Source: Solwaraspora sp. WMMD1047
GTDB lineage: Bacteria; Actinomycetota; Actinomycetes; Mycobacteriales; Micromonosporaceae
DNA: 64,000 nucleotides
Reading direction: 5' to 3'
Assembly (NCBI RefSeq): GCF_029626155.1
Contig: NZ_JARUBL010000001.1
Span: 5,250,501 to 5,314,500 of the forward strand
In this document: piece after piece, positions 34,316 to 43,229 of the stretch
Layout: each line of letters opens with the position of its first letter
How positions within the stretch are numbered: the stretch's first letter is position 1
The notes under the pieces: generated by a model
Told to the model about the DNA's origin: nothing
Database searches by the model: none
What the model saw: only the letters and a program-made list of their open reading frames with translations
Position numbers and translations under genes: made by a program

Positions 34316-37300
34316 CAGCCTTCCTGAACCAGTCGGCTAGCTCCGGGTTCCTCGACGCGATCGAGTGGAAGTAGATGAAATCGGGTTCAGCTGCGCGGTC
34401 AAGAACCGCGCGTGCACAGCGGAGCCACGCCTGCGCCACGGAGTCCTGCATATGGTCGTCGCGGGGGCGGAAAGGGTCCCAGGCGAGGTCCAGAATCTCG
34501 ACGGCGGCCCGGGGTGGAATGGCAGTGTCGACCGCGATGCGGTCAAGGCAGAGCGCAAGGTACCGCTCGACTTCGATGCCCGGCAGCCCCAGCCGGATCG
34601 AGCGGCCGATCGCCTGCCGGTACAGGTCGGCGCGCTGCTCGGGGGACGGGTTCCCGGCGAGCAGTCGCAGCAGGTCGTGAGCGGCGGTGCGGGCGCTCAC
34701 GGCGGAGGTCGCGGGCATCAGGTTGATCGCCGACGGCAAGGTATCGGCCACCGGTTCCACGGTGTGCAGGAGCAGGTCCTCGTTGACGCCGCACTGGAAG
34801 TTGGCGGCCCGGCGCAGCCGATCGAAGGACTGGGCCGGCGGAGTGAAGTTCGCGCCCTGGCGGCGGGTCCGCAGGTTGTAGGTCCAGACCAGGTTCACCG
34901 GCCCCGGATCGACCGGGTCGAACTCGTCGGCGAGTGCCAGCACGATGTCCCGGGCGGCACCTGCGAACCGGCGCTCCAGTCGCAGCGCCTCGACCAGGCT
35001 GGTCCAGTCCTCCGTCCTGAGTTGGGAGCGCCACAGCAGCGCCTGCCGGTGCCAGGCGGTCACCAGGTCGTCTTCGGGATACAGGTCGCTGACGCGCAGC
35101 GAGCCGGTGGTGCAGACCGCCAGCACCAGCAGGTTGGCGCTGTAGGCGGCGTACCGGGCCGGGACCGGCAGCCGGTGGGGTCGGTAGCCGTCGAACCGAC
35201 GGCCGGGAAGGGCATGGTGCACGTTCTGGAAGAGGCCGACCAACAGATCCCGGGTACGCGTGCGGGCCGGTTCGTCCAGGTCGGTGGCGAGGGCGGCGAG
35301 GAACCCCACGATCGGCGCCCGACCGGTCAGCGCCGCGAACGACAGCAGCGCGTGCAGCAGTTCATCGTCGACCGGCTCGGCGGTGCCGAAGCCGATGGTG
35401 GCGGCGTTCTCCCGGGCCATCATTGCGCCGACGACCCGCCAGACGAGCCGGGCGATCAGGTACTCGCCGAAGGTGGCGTGCAGGAACTCGTAGGTCTCCA
35501 GGCGGTCGCCGTCGACCGACGCCTGGGCGCGGTGCACGAAGAAGAACCGGCCGAGCACCACCTCGGCGGCGCGCAGCGGGGACCGCAGGTCGGCACCGGT
35601 GGCCTGGCGGGGTGCACCGATCAGGGCGGCCAGGTCGGTCTCCAGGTCCGCCTCGGTGACCCACTGGGTGGCGCGGTTGAACATCGCGAACGCGACCACC
35701 GAGAGCCGGCGCAGCTCATCCTCGACGGCCTGGGCCAGGTCGTGGGCGGGCAGGCCGGGCCGGTGTTTGGTCACCTCCCGCTCGGCGAACCGGTACAGCA
35801 GCCGCTCGTAGAGCTGGTCCCGGCGCAGCGCGCCCGCCTCCCGCAGGGCGTTCGAGTCGGCGTCGTAGAGGGCCAGCATCAGAAGTAGCAGCGGCTGCCC
35901 GGCCAGCTCCGGGTGGGCCAGCACGGTCGCCGGGTCCATTGGTGCGACGCCGCTCGCGGCGAAGTGTTCGGCGTTGTCGGCGTTCCAGACCGCCAGCCAG
36001 TCGGTGACCCGGACGTCGTCGAAGGGTTCCAGCCGCAGTGCCACCGTCTCGGCCGGCGCCTCGGCCCGGTCGGCGACGCTGGTCCGGCTGGTCACGACCA
36101 CCACCACCGGCCGGCCCTGGTCGGCCTCCCGCCGCTGGAACGCGGCGACCTTGCGCAGGTAGTCGGTCTGGCTGACGCCGGTGGCCTGCAACAGCTCGTC
36201 GAAGCCGTCGAGCAGCACCACCGGCAGCGCGTCGCCGGCCGACCGGACCAGCGCCGGCCAGTCCAGCCGCTCGCCGGTGGCCTGACGCAGCGCGTACTCG
36301 ATCTGGTCCTGCAGGTCCGCGGCGGCCGGGACCTCCCGCAGCAGCACCCGCACGGGCAGGAAGTCGGCGGCCGGCAGCCGGGCGGCGAGGACCTTGGTCA
36401 GCACCGACTTGCCGGAGCCGGGCTGGCCGAGCACCAGCAACGGGGTACGGGTGGCGCCCGGCCCGGTCAGGTGGCCGGTGAGGAAGTCGGCCAGGTCGGC
36501 GCGGACCGGCGCCTCGGCCCACCAGGTCTCGTCGCTGGGTCGGGCGCCGGAGCCCAGCTCGGCGATCCGGCACAGCGGCGGCTGGTACGCCGCGCCGAGG
36601 CTGGGCACCGACAGTCCCGCCGGGACGTCGCCGGCCTCGACGATCGGTCGGTCCAGTGCGGCCCGGTAGGCGCGGGCCAGGGCCTCCCGCCGCTGGTCGG
36701 GCGCGCGGCCGGTGGAGATCGCGGTGAGCGTGGTCTCGACGGCGGCCAGCGAGGTGGCCACCGAGCGGACCTCGTCGCGGGTTTCCTCGTGTTCACGCAG
36801 CCCGGCCCAGTAGGCGACCTCGGGGAAGTCGGCCGCCAGCCGGGCCACCAGTTCGCCGTGCCGCTGGACCGCACGGCCGGGCAGCCCGGCCAACACGTCG
36901 GTGAACCGCCCCTGGTCGGCGGGGGGCAGCCGCTCCCAAACCGCGAGGCCACGCACGAAGCCGGCGAGCCGGTCGGCGACCGCGTGGTACCGGTCGGCGA
37001 GCTCGTCGGCGTACGCCCGGTGGGAGCGCTGTGGGGTGGGCAGCGGGACGTGCCGGTCCAGCAGCAGGGTGGCCAGTGACTGTGGACCGGTGAAGGTGTC
37101 GACGCCGACGATGCCCAACTGCTCCCGGCCGGTCAGCTCCAGCTCGGCGAGGCGGAACGGCAGATCGACCTCGCCGAACGCCTCGAAGAAGGCGGTCACC
37201 ACCAGCACCCGGTGCGCCGCCGCCAGCCGCTCGGTGCGGTCGTAGCGGGACAGCCCGCTGCGCCGCTCGGCGACCTGGCGGACCAGGTCGTGGCTGAGCC

Positions 37301-37463
37301 GGACGAACTCGGCCTTGGCGTCGAACCAGCCCAGCACCGCCGGCACCGAGGTCGCGGTGGCGAGCATCGCGCCGCCGGTGAGCGCGTCGAGCGCGGTCAC
37401 CACCTTGCTGCGCTCGCCGCCGAGCAGACGTACGGCGTCGGTGTAGCTGAGCGTTTCGGGCAT
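34290..37463 (-). CDS. NACHT-domain STAND NTPase (candidate defence protein)
   Basis: A 1057-residue signal-transduction ATPase. Residues 1-300 are helical and resemble the N-terminal helical region found on actinobacterial NACHT proteins (LSYTDAVRLLGGERSKVVTAL). The NTPase core carries the P-loop GQPGSGKS (346-353), Walker B LPVVLLDGFDEL (413-424) and the sensor-like VVVVVTSRTSVADR. From about 520 comes the winged-helix/helical region and then a long helical C-terminus with no clear LRR, WD40 or TPR repeats. No effector enzyme domain is visible. NACHT proteins of this architecture include anti-phage NLR-like proteins. It is a single-gene unit. Confidence 0.88.
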   Translation of the reverse strand: MPETLSYTDAVRLLGGERSKVVTALDALTGGAMLATATSVPAVLGWFDAKAEFVRLSHDLVRQVAERRSGLSRYDRTERLAAAHRVLVVTAFFEAFGEVDLPFRLAELELTGREQLGIVGVDTFTGPQSLATLLLDRHVPLPTPQRSHRAYADELADRYHAVADRLAGFVRGLAVWERLPPADQGRFTDVLAGLPGRAVQRHGELVARLAADFPEVAYWAGLREHEETRDEVRSVATSLAAVETTLTAISTGRAPDQRREALARAYRAALDRPIVEAGDVPAGLSVPSLGAAYQPPLCRIAELGSGARPSDETWWAEAPVRADLADFLTGHLTGPGATRTPLLVLGQPGSGKSVLTKVLAARLPAADFLPVRVLLREVPAAADLQDQIEYALRQATGERLDWPALVRSAGDALPVVLLDGFDELLQATGVSQTDYLRKVAAFQRREADQGRPVVVVVTSRTSVADRAEAPAETVALRLEPFDDVRVTDWLAVWNADNAEHFAASGVAPMDPATVLAHPELAGQPLLLLMLALYDADSNALREAGALRRDQLYERLLYRFAEREVTKHRPGLPAHDLAQAVEDELRRLSVVAFAMFNRATQWVTEADLETDLAALIGAPRQATGADLRSPLRAAEVVLGRFFFVHRAQASVDGDRLETYEFLHATFGEYLIARLVWRVVGAMMARENAATIGFGTAEPVDDELLHALLSFAALTGRAPIVGFLAALATDLDEPARTRTRDLLVGLFQNVHHALPGRRFDGYRPHRLPVPARYAAYSANLLVLAVCTTGSLRVSDLYPEDDLVTAWHRQALLWRSQLRTEDWTSLVEALRLERRFAGAARDIVLALADEFDPVDPGPVNLVWTYNLRTRRQGANFTPPAQSFDRLRRAANFQCGVNEDLLLHTVEPVADTLPSAINLMPATSAVSARTAAHDLLRLLAGNPSPEQRADLYRQAIGRSIRLGLPGIEVERYLALCLDRIAVDTAIPPRAAVEILDLAWDPFRPRDDHMQDSVAQAWLRCARAVLDRAAEPDFIYFHSIASRNPELADWFRKAVSERQARR

Positions 37464-37630
37464 GCCGGGACACTCCTCGTGCAGGGGCGATTACCGCGCA
37501 CCAGCATGCCGGCCGGACGCAACCTCTTCGTCGGCGGCCCAGCAGTCAGCGAAGCGGCACCGCCGACAGCCGAGCGTGGGCGATCTGCCGGCACCGGATG
37601 AGTACGTTGGTATCGAGCAGGCTGCGCACC

Positions 37631-38496
37631 TCAGACCTCATAGGGGTCCTGGAAACCGCGGTCCATGTCGCTGTCCACATCGGCGCGGAACCGCGCCGCA
37701 TCAACGACCGGCGCGTTTGCCGACCCATCCGCGAACTGCTCCCGGGTCACCACCCGATCCCGACGCACGCCTGGTCCAGCCAGCGGATTCCGCAGATCGA
37801 GAACGGGACGGCTCGTGCCCGATCCGTCCCACTCCACCGCGAAGCCGTGCTGGCGGAAATGCTCGACGACGAGGGTCGCGGTACGGGTGGTGGCGTCCTG
37901 GTCGCCATCCGGCGCGCCCCACACACCGAGGGGCAGCCGGCTGGTCCGCTTCGCCCGCTTGCCGTCCTGCTCGGTGTAGTAGCAGAGCCCGACGCCACCG
38001 CCCCGAGCAACGATCCCGGCTTCGGCCAACGACTGAAAAACAACGTCAATCTGGGTACGGGCTGCCTTCCACCGCCCGTTGCCCAGCTTGACCGGCTCGG
38101 GGGCCGACGCCGGCTCCGCCGGTACGGGGTAGCCGGTGAGCCGGACAGCAGTTGCTGGACCTCCGGTGCGCCGGCGTTGTCGACGACATGGTTGCCGTGC
38201 TCATCACTGACGTCGGGATCCGCTCCGCCATCCAACAGCACCTGTACGGCATCGGTCGTCGTCGCGAACTCCGCCGCGAGATACAGGGCCGTGCGTCCAC
38301 CCGGGCCGCGCTGCTCCACTGGCGCACCGGCTGCCAGCAGGAGCCGCAGCACCTCGGGCGACCCGGCACCCATCACCGCCCGGTGCAGGGCGGTGAAACC
38401 CTGCGCGTCGGCTGCGGCCACATCGGCACCCGCTCCGAGGTGCGCCCGCACGGCCTGACCGTCGCCGTCACGCGCCGCATCGAACAGAGTGCTCAA
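37631..38496 (-). pseudogene. Ankyrin-repeat protein gene with a frameshift
   Basis: From a TTG at 38496 the first frame encodes three to four ankyrin repeats (MSTLFDAARDGDGQAVRAHL, then GFTALHRAVMGAG, GRTALYLAAEFATT) to about 38150. The natural continuation (LTGYPVPAEPASAPEPVKLG, then RTQIDVVFQSLAEAGIVARG) is in another frame and runs to the stop at 37631. Adding one base near 38146 would join QQLL to VRLTGYPV and give a protein of about 288 residues. The C-terminal part may be DUF6891-like; I am not sure. It could be a true mutation or a sequence error. Confidence 0.75.
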
Positions 38497-38583
38497 GATG
38501 ATCGCCGATCCACGAAGGTGTCAGCGAGTGTAGATCCACCATCCCAACCCAGCCGACACCGTCACACCGGTCGGTGGACGAGC

Positions 38584-38642
38584 ACGAGGTGAACGCCAGT
38601 TACCCTACGTCCGAGTTTTAGGGTAACTGGTGTTCACCTCGT
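38584..38642. terminator. Long hairpin between acetyltransferase and ankyrin genes
   Basis: Two 24-base arms (38584-38607 and 38619-38642) match at 23 positions around an 11-base loop. The arm includes AGGTGAACGCCAGTTACCC. On the minus strand the hairpin begins exactly at the stop codon of the acetyltransferase gene, so terminator is the simplest reading. The arms are much longer than needed and only about half G+C. Confidence 0.7.
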
Positions 38643-39427
38643 CAGTGCGATCGTCCGGTCATTTCGCCGTCAGCGATGGCGCGGTCAGGAGGTTCGAGGC
38701 GGTGGTGGTAGGTGCGGACGCTTTCGCCGTCCGGTGTCGACTCCTGCGCGCCGGCTTCCCAGCCCAGACGCTCGTAGAATCCGGTCGCTCCGACAGATCC
38801 GGTGGAGGTCTGCGCCTCGACGCGGGTCGCGCCGGCGAGCCGTGCCTGCTCGACGAAGTGGGCGACCAGCAGCACCCCGATGCCGCTGCGGCGCCACTGT
38901 GGTCGTACCGCGAGCACGGACATGACCGCCACGTTCGGGGCCGCGACCGACGCCGCTCGCTCCGCTGTCGCCGGGAACACGCCGATGCGCAGCAGGCGCC
39001 GGGCCAGCGGCCGCAGCCGGGATCGCGCGGTGCGCACGGCCACCCGGGGTCGGACCGTCAGCGCCAGGCACCCGGCGAGGGCGAGGGACGCCAACGCCCG
39101 TCGGTTTCTCGCCAGCTCCGCGGTATGGGCGTGGTGGTCGGTGGCGCCCAGCACCAGGCCGACCACTTCACCGGGCCGGGTGGTGGTGTCGACGGCGACG
39201 ATGCCCACCCCGTGCGGCGACTCCAGGAAGGTGCGCTGCCAGCGCTGGAGAAACCGGGGTCCGAGCGCCGGGAAAAGCCCCATCGGGAGCAAATCGATGT
39301 GCGCTCGGGACATCGCCGGCAGGTCGACACGCGTCGCCGGGCGCAGCACGAACCGTCCGTCGGTCAGGTCGGCGTCCGTGGAATCGACGGGCCGGGACGC
39401 GACGACGCTCGAACGAAGAGGGCGCAC
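38642..39427 (-). CDS. GNAT-type N-acetyltransferase
   Basis: A 261-residue acetyltransferase using acetyl-CoA. The C-terminal half has the GNAT core: NVAVMSVLAVRPQWRRSGIG, with the RxxGxG-type pyrophosphate-binding loop, then VEAQTSTGSVGATGFYERLGWEA. The N-terminal region (LRPATRVDLPAMSRAH) is also typical. A basic stretch of about 50 residues (RPRVAVRTARSRLRPLARRL) splits the core, an unusual insertion. GTG 39427 has AAGGGAGG upstream. The acceptor substrate is unknown. Confidence 0.82.
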   Translation of the reverse strand: MRPLRSSVVASRPVDSTDADLTDGRFVLRPATRVDLPAMSRAHIDLLPMGLFPALGPRFLQRWQRTFLESPHGVGIVAVDTTTRPGEVVGLVLGATDHHAHTAELARNRRALASLALAGCLALTVRPRVAVRTARSRLRPLARRLLRIGVFPATAERAASVAAPNVAVMSVLAVRPQWRRSGIGVLLVAHFVEQARLAGATRVEAQTSTGSVGATGFYERLGWEAGAQESTPDGESVRTYHHRLEPPDRAIADGEMTGRSH

Positions 39428-39490
39428 CCTCCCTTCTACCCCCTACGGGCCGCCGCACTCCCGCCGTCCCTGGCGACCAGACATTGACCA

Positions 39491-39518
39491 TGGGAGCGCT
39501 CCCGGCTAGGGTTTGACA
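39491..39518 (+). promoter_or_regulatory. CebR/CelR-type operator and -35 element
   Basis: TGGGAGCGCTCCCG (39491-39504) matches at 13 of 14 bases the operator TGGGAGCGCTCCCA bound by the LacI-family cellulose-utilisation repressors CelR/CebR of actinomycetes. A TTGACA hexamer follows at 39513-39518. The operator abuts the promoter of the cellulase gene, as in cellulase genes of Thermobifida and Streptomyces, so cellobiose-type induction is likely. Confidence 0.85.
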
Positions 39519-39553
39519 AACTTCGATACCACCCACAGTGAGCGGAAGAAATC

Positions 39554-40936
39554 ATGCGACGCTCGACTATCGCCATCTCTGTCTCCATGGTCGGCGTCCT
39601 CGCCGCCGCTGCCATGGTCGTCATCACCGCCCTCCCGGCGAGCGCGGCGACCGCCGCCTTCACGATCGTCAACAACTGGGGCGGTGGCTACCAGGGGCAG
39701 TTCACGGTCACCAACAACACCTCCGCGCAGATCACCTCCTGGCGGGTGGAGTTCGACCTACCCGTCGGCTCCACGATCACCCAGTCCTGGAGCGCACAGC
39801 AGGCCACCTCCGGCAACCGGTACACCTTCACCAACGCCGCCTGGAACGGCAACCTCTCCGCCGGCGCCTCCACCTCCTTCGGGTTCATCGTCAACGGCAG
39901 CGGTACGCCGACCGGCTGCACCGTCAACGGGGCCTCGTGCTCGGGCGGCACCACCCCGACGACCCCGCCGACCACCGCACCGCCGACGACCCCGCCGCCG
40001 ACCACCGCACCGCCGACCACGCCGCCGCCGACCGGCGATACGCCGGTCGCCCGACACGGCCAACTGCGGGTCTGCGGCACCGCGATGTGCGACAGGTCCG
40101 GCGCCCGCATCCAGCTGCGCGGCATCAGCAGCATGTGGCTGAACTGGCAGACCCAGCCGTACGCGGAGAACCTGACGGCGTTGCGCTGGATGCGCGACAA
40201 CTGGAACCTCCAGGTGATCCGGGCGGCAATGGGCGTGGAGCCGGATGGCGCCTACCTCAGCAACCCCACCAAGGCCCGCGGCCAGGTCGAGACGATCATC
40301 AACAACGCGGTCACCGCCGGTGTGTACGTGATCGTCGACTGGCACTCGCACGAGGCTCAGAACCACCAGTCCCAGGCGGTGTCGTTCTTCTCCGACCTGG
40401 CCCGTCGCTACGGCCACCTGCCCAACGTCATCTGGGAGCCGTACAACGAGCCGCTGCAGGTCAGCTGGACCGGCGTGATCAAGCCCTATCACCAGGCGGT
40501 GGTCTCCGCGATCCGGGCGGCCGACCCGGACAACATCATCGTGCTGGGTACGCCCACCTGGTCACAGGATGTGGACGTGGCGGCCAGCAGCCCGGTCACC
40601 GGCACCAACCTGATGTACACGCTGCACTTCTACTCGTGCACGCACGGCGCGCAGTTGCGCGCCAAGGGCGACGCCGCCATCCGTGCCGGCCTGGCCCTGT
40701 TCGTCACCGAATGGGGCGCCAGCCACGCCGACGGCGGCCTCGACGGCGTGATCTGCCAGTCCGAGGCACAGGCCTGGATCGACTGGATGCGGGCCAACAG
40801 CATCTCGTGGACCGCCTGGAAGCTCGACGTCGGCACGGACACCACGAACCTGCTCTCGCCGGGCGCCCCGGTCACCGGCGGCTGGACGAACTACCTGCGT
40901 GGGCACGGACCGTTCGTGGTGGCGAGCATGCGGTAG
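39554..40936 (+). CDS. Secreted CBM2-GH5 endoglucanase (cellulase)
   Basis: A 460-residue extracellular cellulase. Signal peptide 1-31; CBM2 cellulose-binding module about 32-128 (AFTIVNNWGGGYQGQFTVTN with the surface Trp residues and flanking Cys). A Thr/Pro linker (about 130-163) is built of TTPP repeats. The GH5 barrel follows, with acid/base Glu299 in WEPYNEPLQ and nucleophile Glu386 in FVTEWGAS. An upstream CebR-type operator indicates repression until cellulose breakdown products appear. A strong stem-loop follows the gene. N-terminal placement of the CBM is common in the family. Confidence 0.95.
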   Translation: MRRSTIAISVSMVGVLAAAAMVVITALPASAATAAFTIVNNWGGGYQGQFTVTNNTSAQITSWRVEFDLPVGSTITQSWSAQQATSGNRYTFTNAAWNGNLSAGASTSFGFIVNGSGTPTGCTVNGASCSGGTTPTTPPTTAPPTTPPPTTAPPTTPPPTGDTPVARHGQLRVCGTAMCDRSGARIQLRGISSMWLNWQTQPYAENLTALRWMRDNWNLQVIRAAMGVEPDGAYLSNPTKARGQVETIINNAVTAGVYVIVDWHSHEAQNHQSQAVSFFSDLARRYGHLPNVIWEPYNEPLQVSWTGVIKPYHQAVVSAIRAADPDNIIVLGTPTWSQDVDVAASSPVTGTNLMYTLHFYSCTHGAQLRAKGDAAIRAGLALFVTEWGASHADGGLDGVICQSEAQAWIDWMRANSISWTAWKLDVGTDTTNLLSPGAPVTGGWTNYLRGHGPFVVASMR

Positions 40937-40945
40937 TACACCGCC

Positions 40946-40979
40946 CTGTCCCCACGCTGGATTCTCAGCGTGGGGACAG
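40946..40979 (+). terminator. Terminator after the cellulase gene
   Basis: A perfect 14-base stem (CTGTCCCCACGCTG and its complement) with a 6-base loop, starting 10 bases after the stop codon. Confidence 0.85.
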
Positions 40980-41061
40980 CTTCGGCACGGCCGCCGCCCA
41001 GGAGAGCCGATAACAGTCGGTCATGACAGCGCATCACACCGACGACATCCGGAGGTACGTC

Positions 41062-41544
41062 ATGACCAGACGGATCACGAAGAAGTCCATGCTGGCCGGG
41101 CTGGCCGCGGCCGGCGTGCTGAGTGTGGGGATCGCCGCGCCGACCGTGGCGTTCGCCCAGGACGAGGCCGAGCCGACCCCGTCGGCCACCGCCGACGCCG
41201 ACCCGGGCCAGGCTGGCGAGCAGCGCCGGGCCGAGCACCTGACCGAGCTGGCCGAGGCGCTCGCCACCGAACTCGGGGTGTCGGCCGACGACGTCAAGGC
41301 CGCAATGGAGAAGGTCCGCGAGGAGATCGGCGGGCCTGACGGCGAACGGCCGATGAATGGCGAGAACCGGGAGGCCCGGCTGCGGGAGAAGCTCGACGCG
41401 GCGGTCGCGGACGGCACGCTCACGCAGGCGGAGGCGGACGCCGTGCTCAAGGCGTACCAGGAAGGGGTGCTGCCCGGCCCCGGACGCGGCGGCGGCCCGA
41501 TGGGCGGACCGGGACGGCCGGCCGGGCCCGCCGACGGCGAGTGA
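41062..41544 (+). CDS. Small secreted helical protein
   Basis: A 160-residue exported protein. The signal peptide covers about 1-33 (MTRRITKKSMLAGLAAAGVL, cleavage near AFA). The mature part has two short helical units (LAEALATELGVSADDVKAAM and LREKLDAAVADGTLTQAEAD) and a Gly/Pro-rich tail. The second unit resembles short helical repeats found in actinobacterial secreted proteins. No enzyme motif. GGAGGT precedes ATG 41062. It is flanked by strong terminators, so it forms its own unit. Confidence 0.8.
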   Translation: MTRRITKKSMLAGLAAAGVLSVGIAAPTVAFAQDEAEPTPSATADADPGQAGEQRRAEHLTELAEALATELGVSADDVKAAMEKVREEIGGPDGERPMNGENREARLREKLDAAVADGTLTQAEADAVLKAYQEGVLPGPGRGGGPMGGPGRPAGPADGE

Positions 41545-41609
41545 CGACCCACCGCGAGTGACCAAGGACCGGCGAGTGATCTGAGCCCGTCCCCCACGGG
41601 AAGAAAGAT

Positions 41610-41649
41610 CCTGGCGCCGGACGGCCCGGCAAAGCCGTCCGGCGCCAGG
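41610..41649. terminator. Bidirectional terminator
   Basis: Perfect 16-base arms (41610-41625, 41634-41649) with an 8-base loop lie between the small secreted protein gene and the convergent glutamine synthetase gene. Confidence 0.85.
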
Positions 41650-41671
41650 GTCTCCGGGCGCGCGCCGCGGG

Positions 41672-43021
41672 CTACAGACCGAGGTAGCGCTGCCGCTCGT
41701 AGGGGGTGACTTCGCGCCGGTACTGCTCCCACTCGGCGCGCTTGTTGCGCAGGAAGAAGTCGAAGACGTGCTCGCCGAGCACCTCGGCGACCAGTTCGGA
41801 CTCGGCCATCACGTCGATCGCCTCGGAGAGGTTCTCCGGCAGGGCCTCGTAGCCCATCGCCTTGCGTTCGGCGTTGGAGAGTGCCCAGACGTCGTCCTCG
41901 GCGCCCGGCGGCAGCTCGTAGCCCTCCTCGATGCCCTTGAGGCCGGCGCCGAGCATGACCGCGAAGGCGAGGTACGGGTTGGTGGCCGAGTCGGGCGAGC
42001 GGACCTCGACCCGGGCCGAGTTGGGCTTGCCGTAGGCGGGCACCCGCACCAGGGCCGACCGGTTCAGGTGTCCCCAGCAGACGTACGCCGGGGACTCGGT
42101 GATGCGGTCCGGCAACGCCTGCGGGAAGAGCCGCTTGTACGAGTTGACCCACTGGTTGGTGACCGCGGTGTACTCCCGGGCGTGGGTGAGCAGGCCGGCG
42201 ATGAAGGCCCGGGCCACCTTGGAGAGTTTCATCGGGTCGCTGGGGTCGTGGAAGGCGTTGCGTTCGCCCTCGAACAGCGACAGGTGGGTGTGCATGCCGC
42301 TGCCCGGTTGGTCGGTGAAGGGCTTCGGCATGAAGGTGGCCCGCACGCCGGTGGTGAGCGAGACCTCCTTGATCACGTGCCGGAAGGTCATGATGTTGTC
42401 GGCGGTGGTCAGCGCGTCGGCGTAGCGCAGGTCGATCTCCTGCTGGCCGGGGGCGACCTCGTGGTGGCTGAACTCGACCGAGATGCCGATCCGCTCCAGG
42501 GCGAGCACGGCCTGACGGCGGAAGTCGCGGGCCACCGCGTGGGTGGTGTGCTCGAAGTAGCCGCCCGAGTCGACCGGGATCGGCACCGAGCCGTCGGTCG
42601 GGCCGTTCTCCAGCAGGAAGAACTCGATCTCCGGGTGGGTGTAGAAGGTGAAGCCCTTCTCGGCTGCCCGGGACAGGCCGCGGCGCAGCACGTGCCGGGG
42701 GTCGGCCCAGGAGGCGGAGCCGTCGGGGAGCAGCACGTCGCAGAACATCCGGGCGCTCTCGCCGCTGACGCCGCCCTCGAACGGGAAGACCTGGAAGGTG
42801 GTCGGGTCGGGCATGGCGACCATGTCGGACTCGAAGACCCGGGCGAACCCCTCGATGGCGGAGCCGTCGAAGCCGATGCCCTCCTCGAAGGCGGCCTCCA
42901 GCTCGGCCGGCGCCACCGACACGCTCTTCAGGGTGCCGAGCACGTCGGTGAACCACAACCGGACGAAACGGATGTCACGCTCTTCCAGCGTGCGGAGCAC
43001 GAACTCCTGCTGTCGGTCCAC
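41672..43021 (-). CDS. glnA2: Glutamine synthetase, GlnA2 type
   Basis: A 449-residue second type I glutamine synthetase. The family blocks are LWFTDVLGTLKSVSVAP, THPEIEFFLLENG, GSGMHTHLS, NSYKRLFP and ARVEVRSPD. The region aligned with the GlnA1 adenylylation site reads DDVWALSNAER with no Tyr, so it should escape GlnE control. GTG 43021 is preferred (GAGGGG upstream, protein then VDRQQEFVLRTLEERDIRF as in relatives); an ATG at 43039 adds six residues. GlnA2-type enzymes are more often linked to secondary or specialised nitrogen roles. A candidate GlnR site lies about 75 bases upstream. Confidence 0.93.
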   Translation of the reverse strand: MDRQQEFVLRTLEERDIRFVRLWFTDVLGTLKSVSVAPAELEAAFEEGIGFDGSAIEGFARVFESDMVAMPDPTTFQVFPFEGGVSGESARMFCDVLLPDGSASWADPRHVLRRGLSRAAEKGFTFYTHPEIEFFLLENGPTDGSVPIPVDSGGYFEHTTHAVARDFRRQAVLALERIGISVEFSHHEVAPGQQEIDLRYADALTTADNIMTFRHVIKEVSLTTGVRATFMPKPFTDQPGSGMHTHLSLFEGERNAFHDPSDPMKLSKVARAFIAGLLTHAREYTAVTNQWVNSYKRLFPQALPDRITESPAYVCWGHLNRSALVRVPAYGKPNSARVEVRSPDSATNPYLAFAVMLGAGLKGIEEGYELPPGAEDDVWALSNAERKAMGYEALPENLSEAIDVMAESELVAEVLGEHVFDFFLRNKRAEWEQYRREVTPYERQRYLGL

Positions 43022-43095
43022 GTCAACCCCTCGCGACACTCCTGCTCGGCCCGGCCAGGCCAGGCACGGCCTGACGGCCAGTCTTCACCGATCTC

Positions 43096-43111
43096 GTTAC
43101 ATGGACGTTAC
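43096..43111. promoter_or_regulatory. Candidate GlnR half-sites upstream of glnA2
   Basis: Two GTTAC words (43096 and 43107) are separated by exactly six bases, the GlnR phasing; on the minus strand they read GTAAC. Only the GTnAC half-site type is seen, without a clear GAAAC partner, so the match is weaker than at glnA1. The site is shared with the divergent nadE gene. Confidence 0.45.
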
Positions 43112-43229
43112 GTGACGGGTGCGGTCCACGCAGCCTCGGGTCCGCCCGATTCCACCGACGCAACCGCCGTCCGTCCGCTCTGTGATGCCCGGCCGGGCGA
43201 CCGGTTAACCACTGCGGCAGTATGAAGGT

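Noticed and set aside
37546-37630. A short minus-strand reading with LLDTNVLI, the start motif of PIN-domain toxins, just before the NACHT gene
   Set aside because: Only about 25 residues follow before a stop and no other PIN acidic residues are present; possibly a relic, but too short to call.
41034-42956. 640-codon minus-strand reading over the second glutamine synthetase gene
   Set aside because: Out-of-frame shadow of the glutamine synthetase gene and the secreted protein gene; Arg/Gly-rich composition and no start signal.
43201-43229. Possible riboswitch ahead of nadE
   Set aside because: The leader is short and no conserved aptamer pattern was visible.
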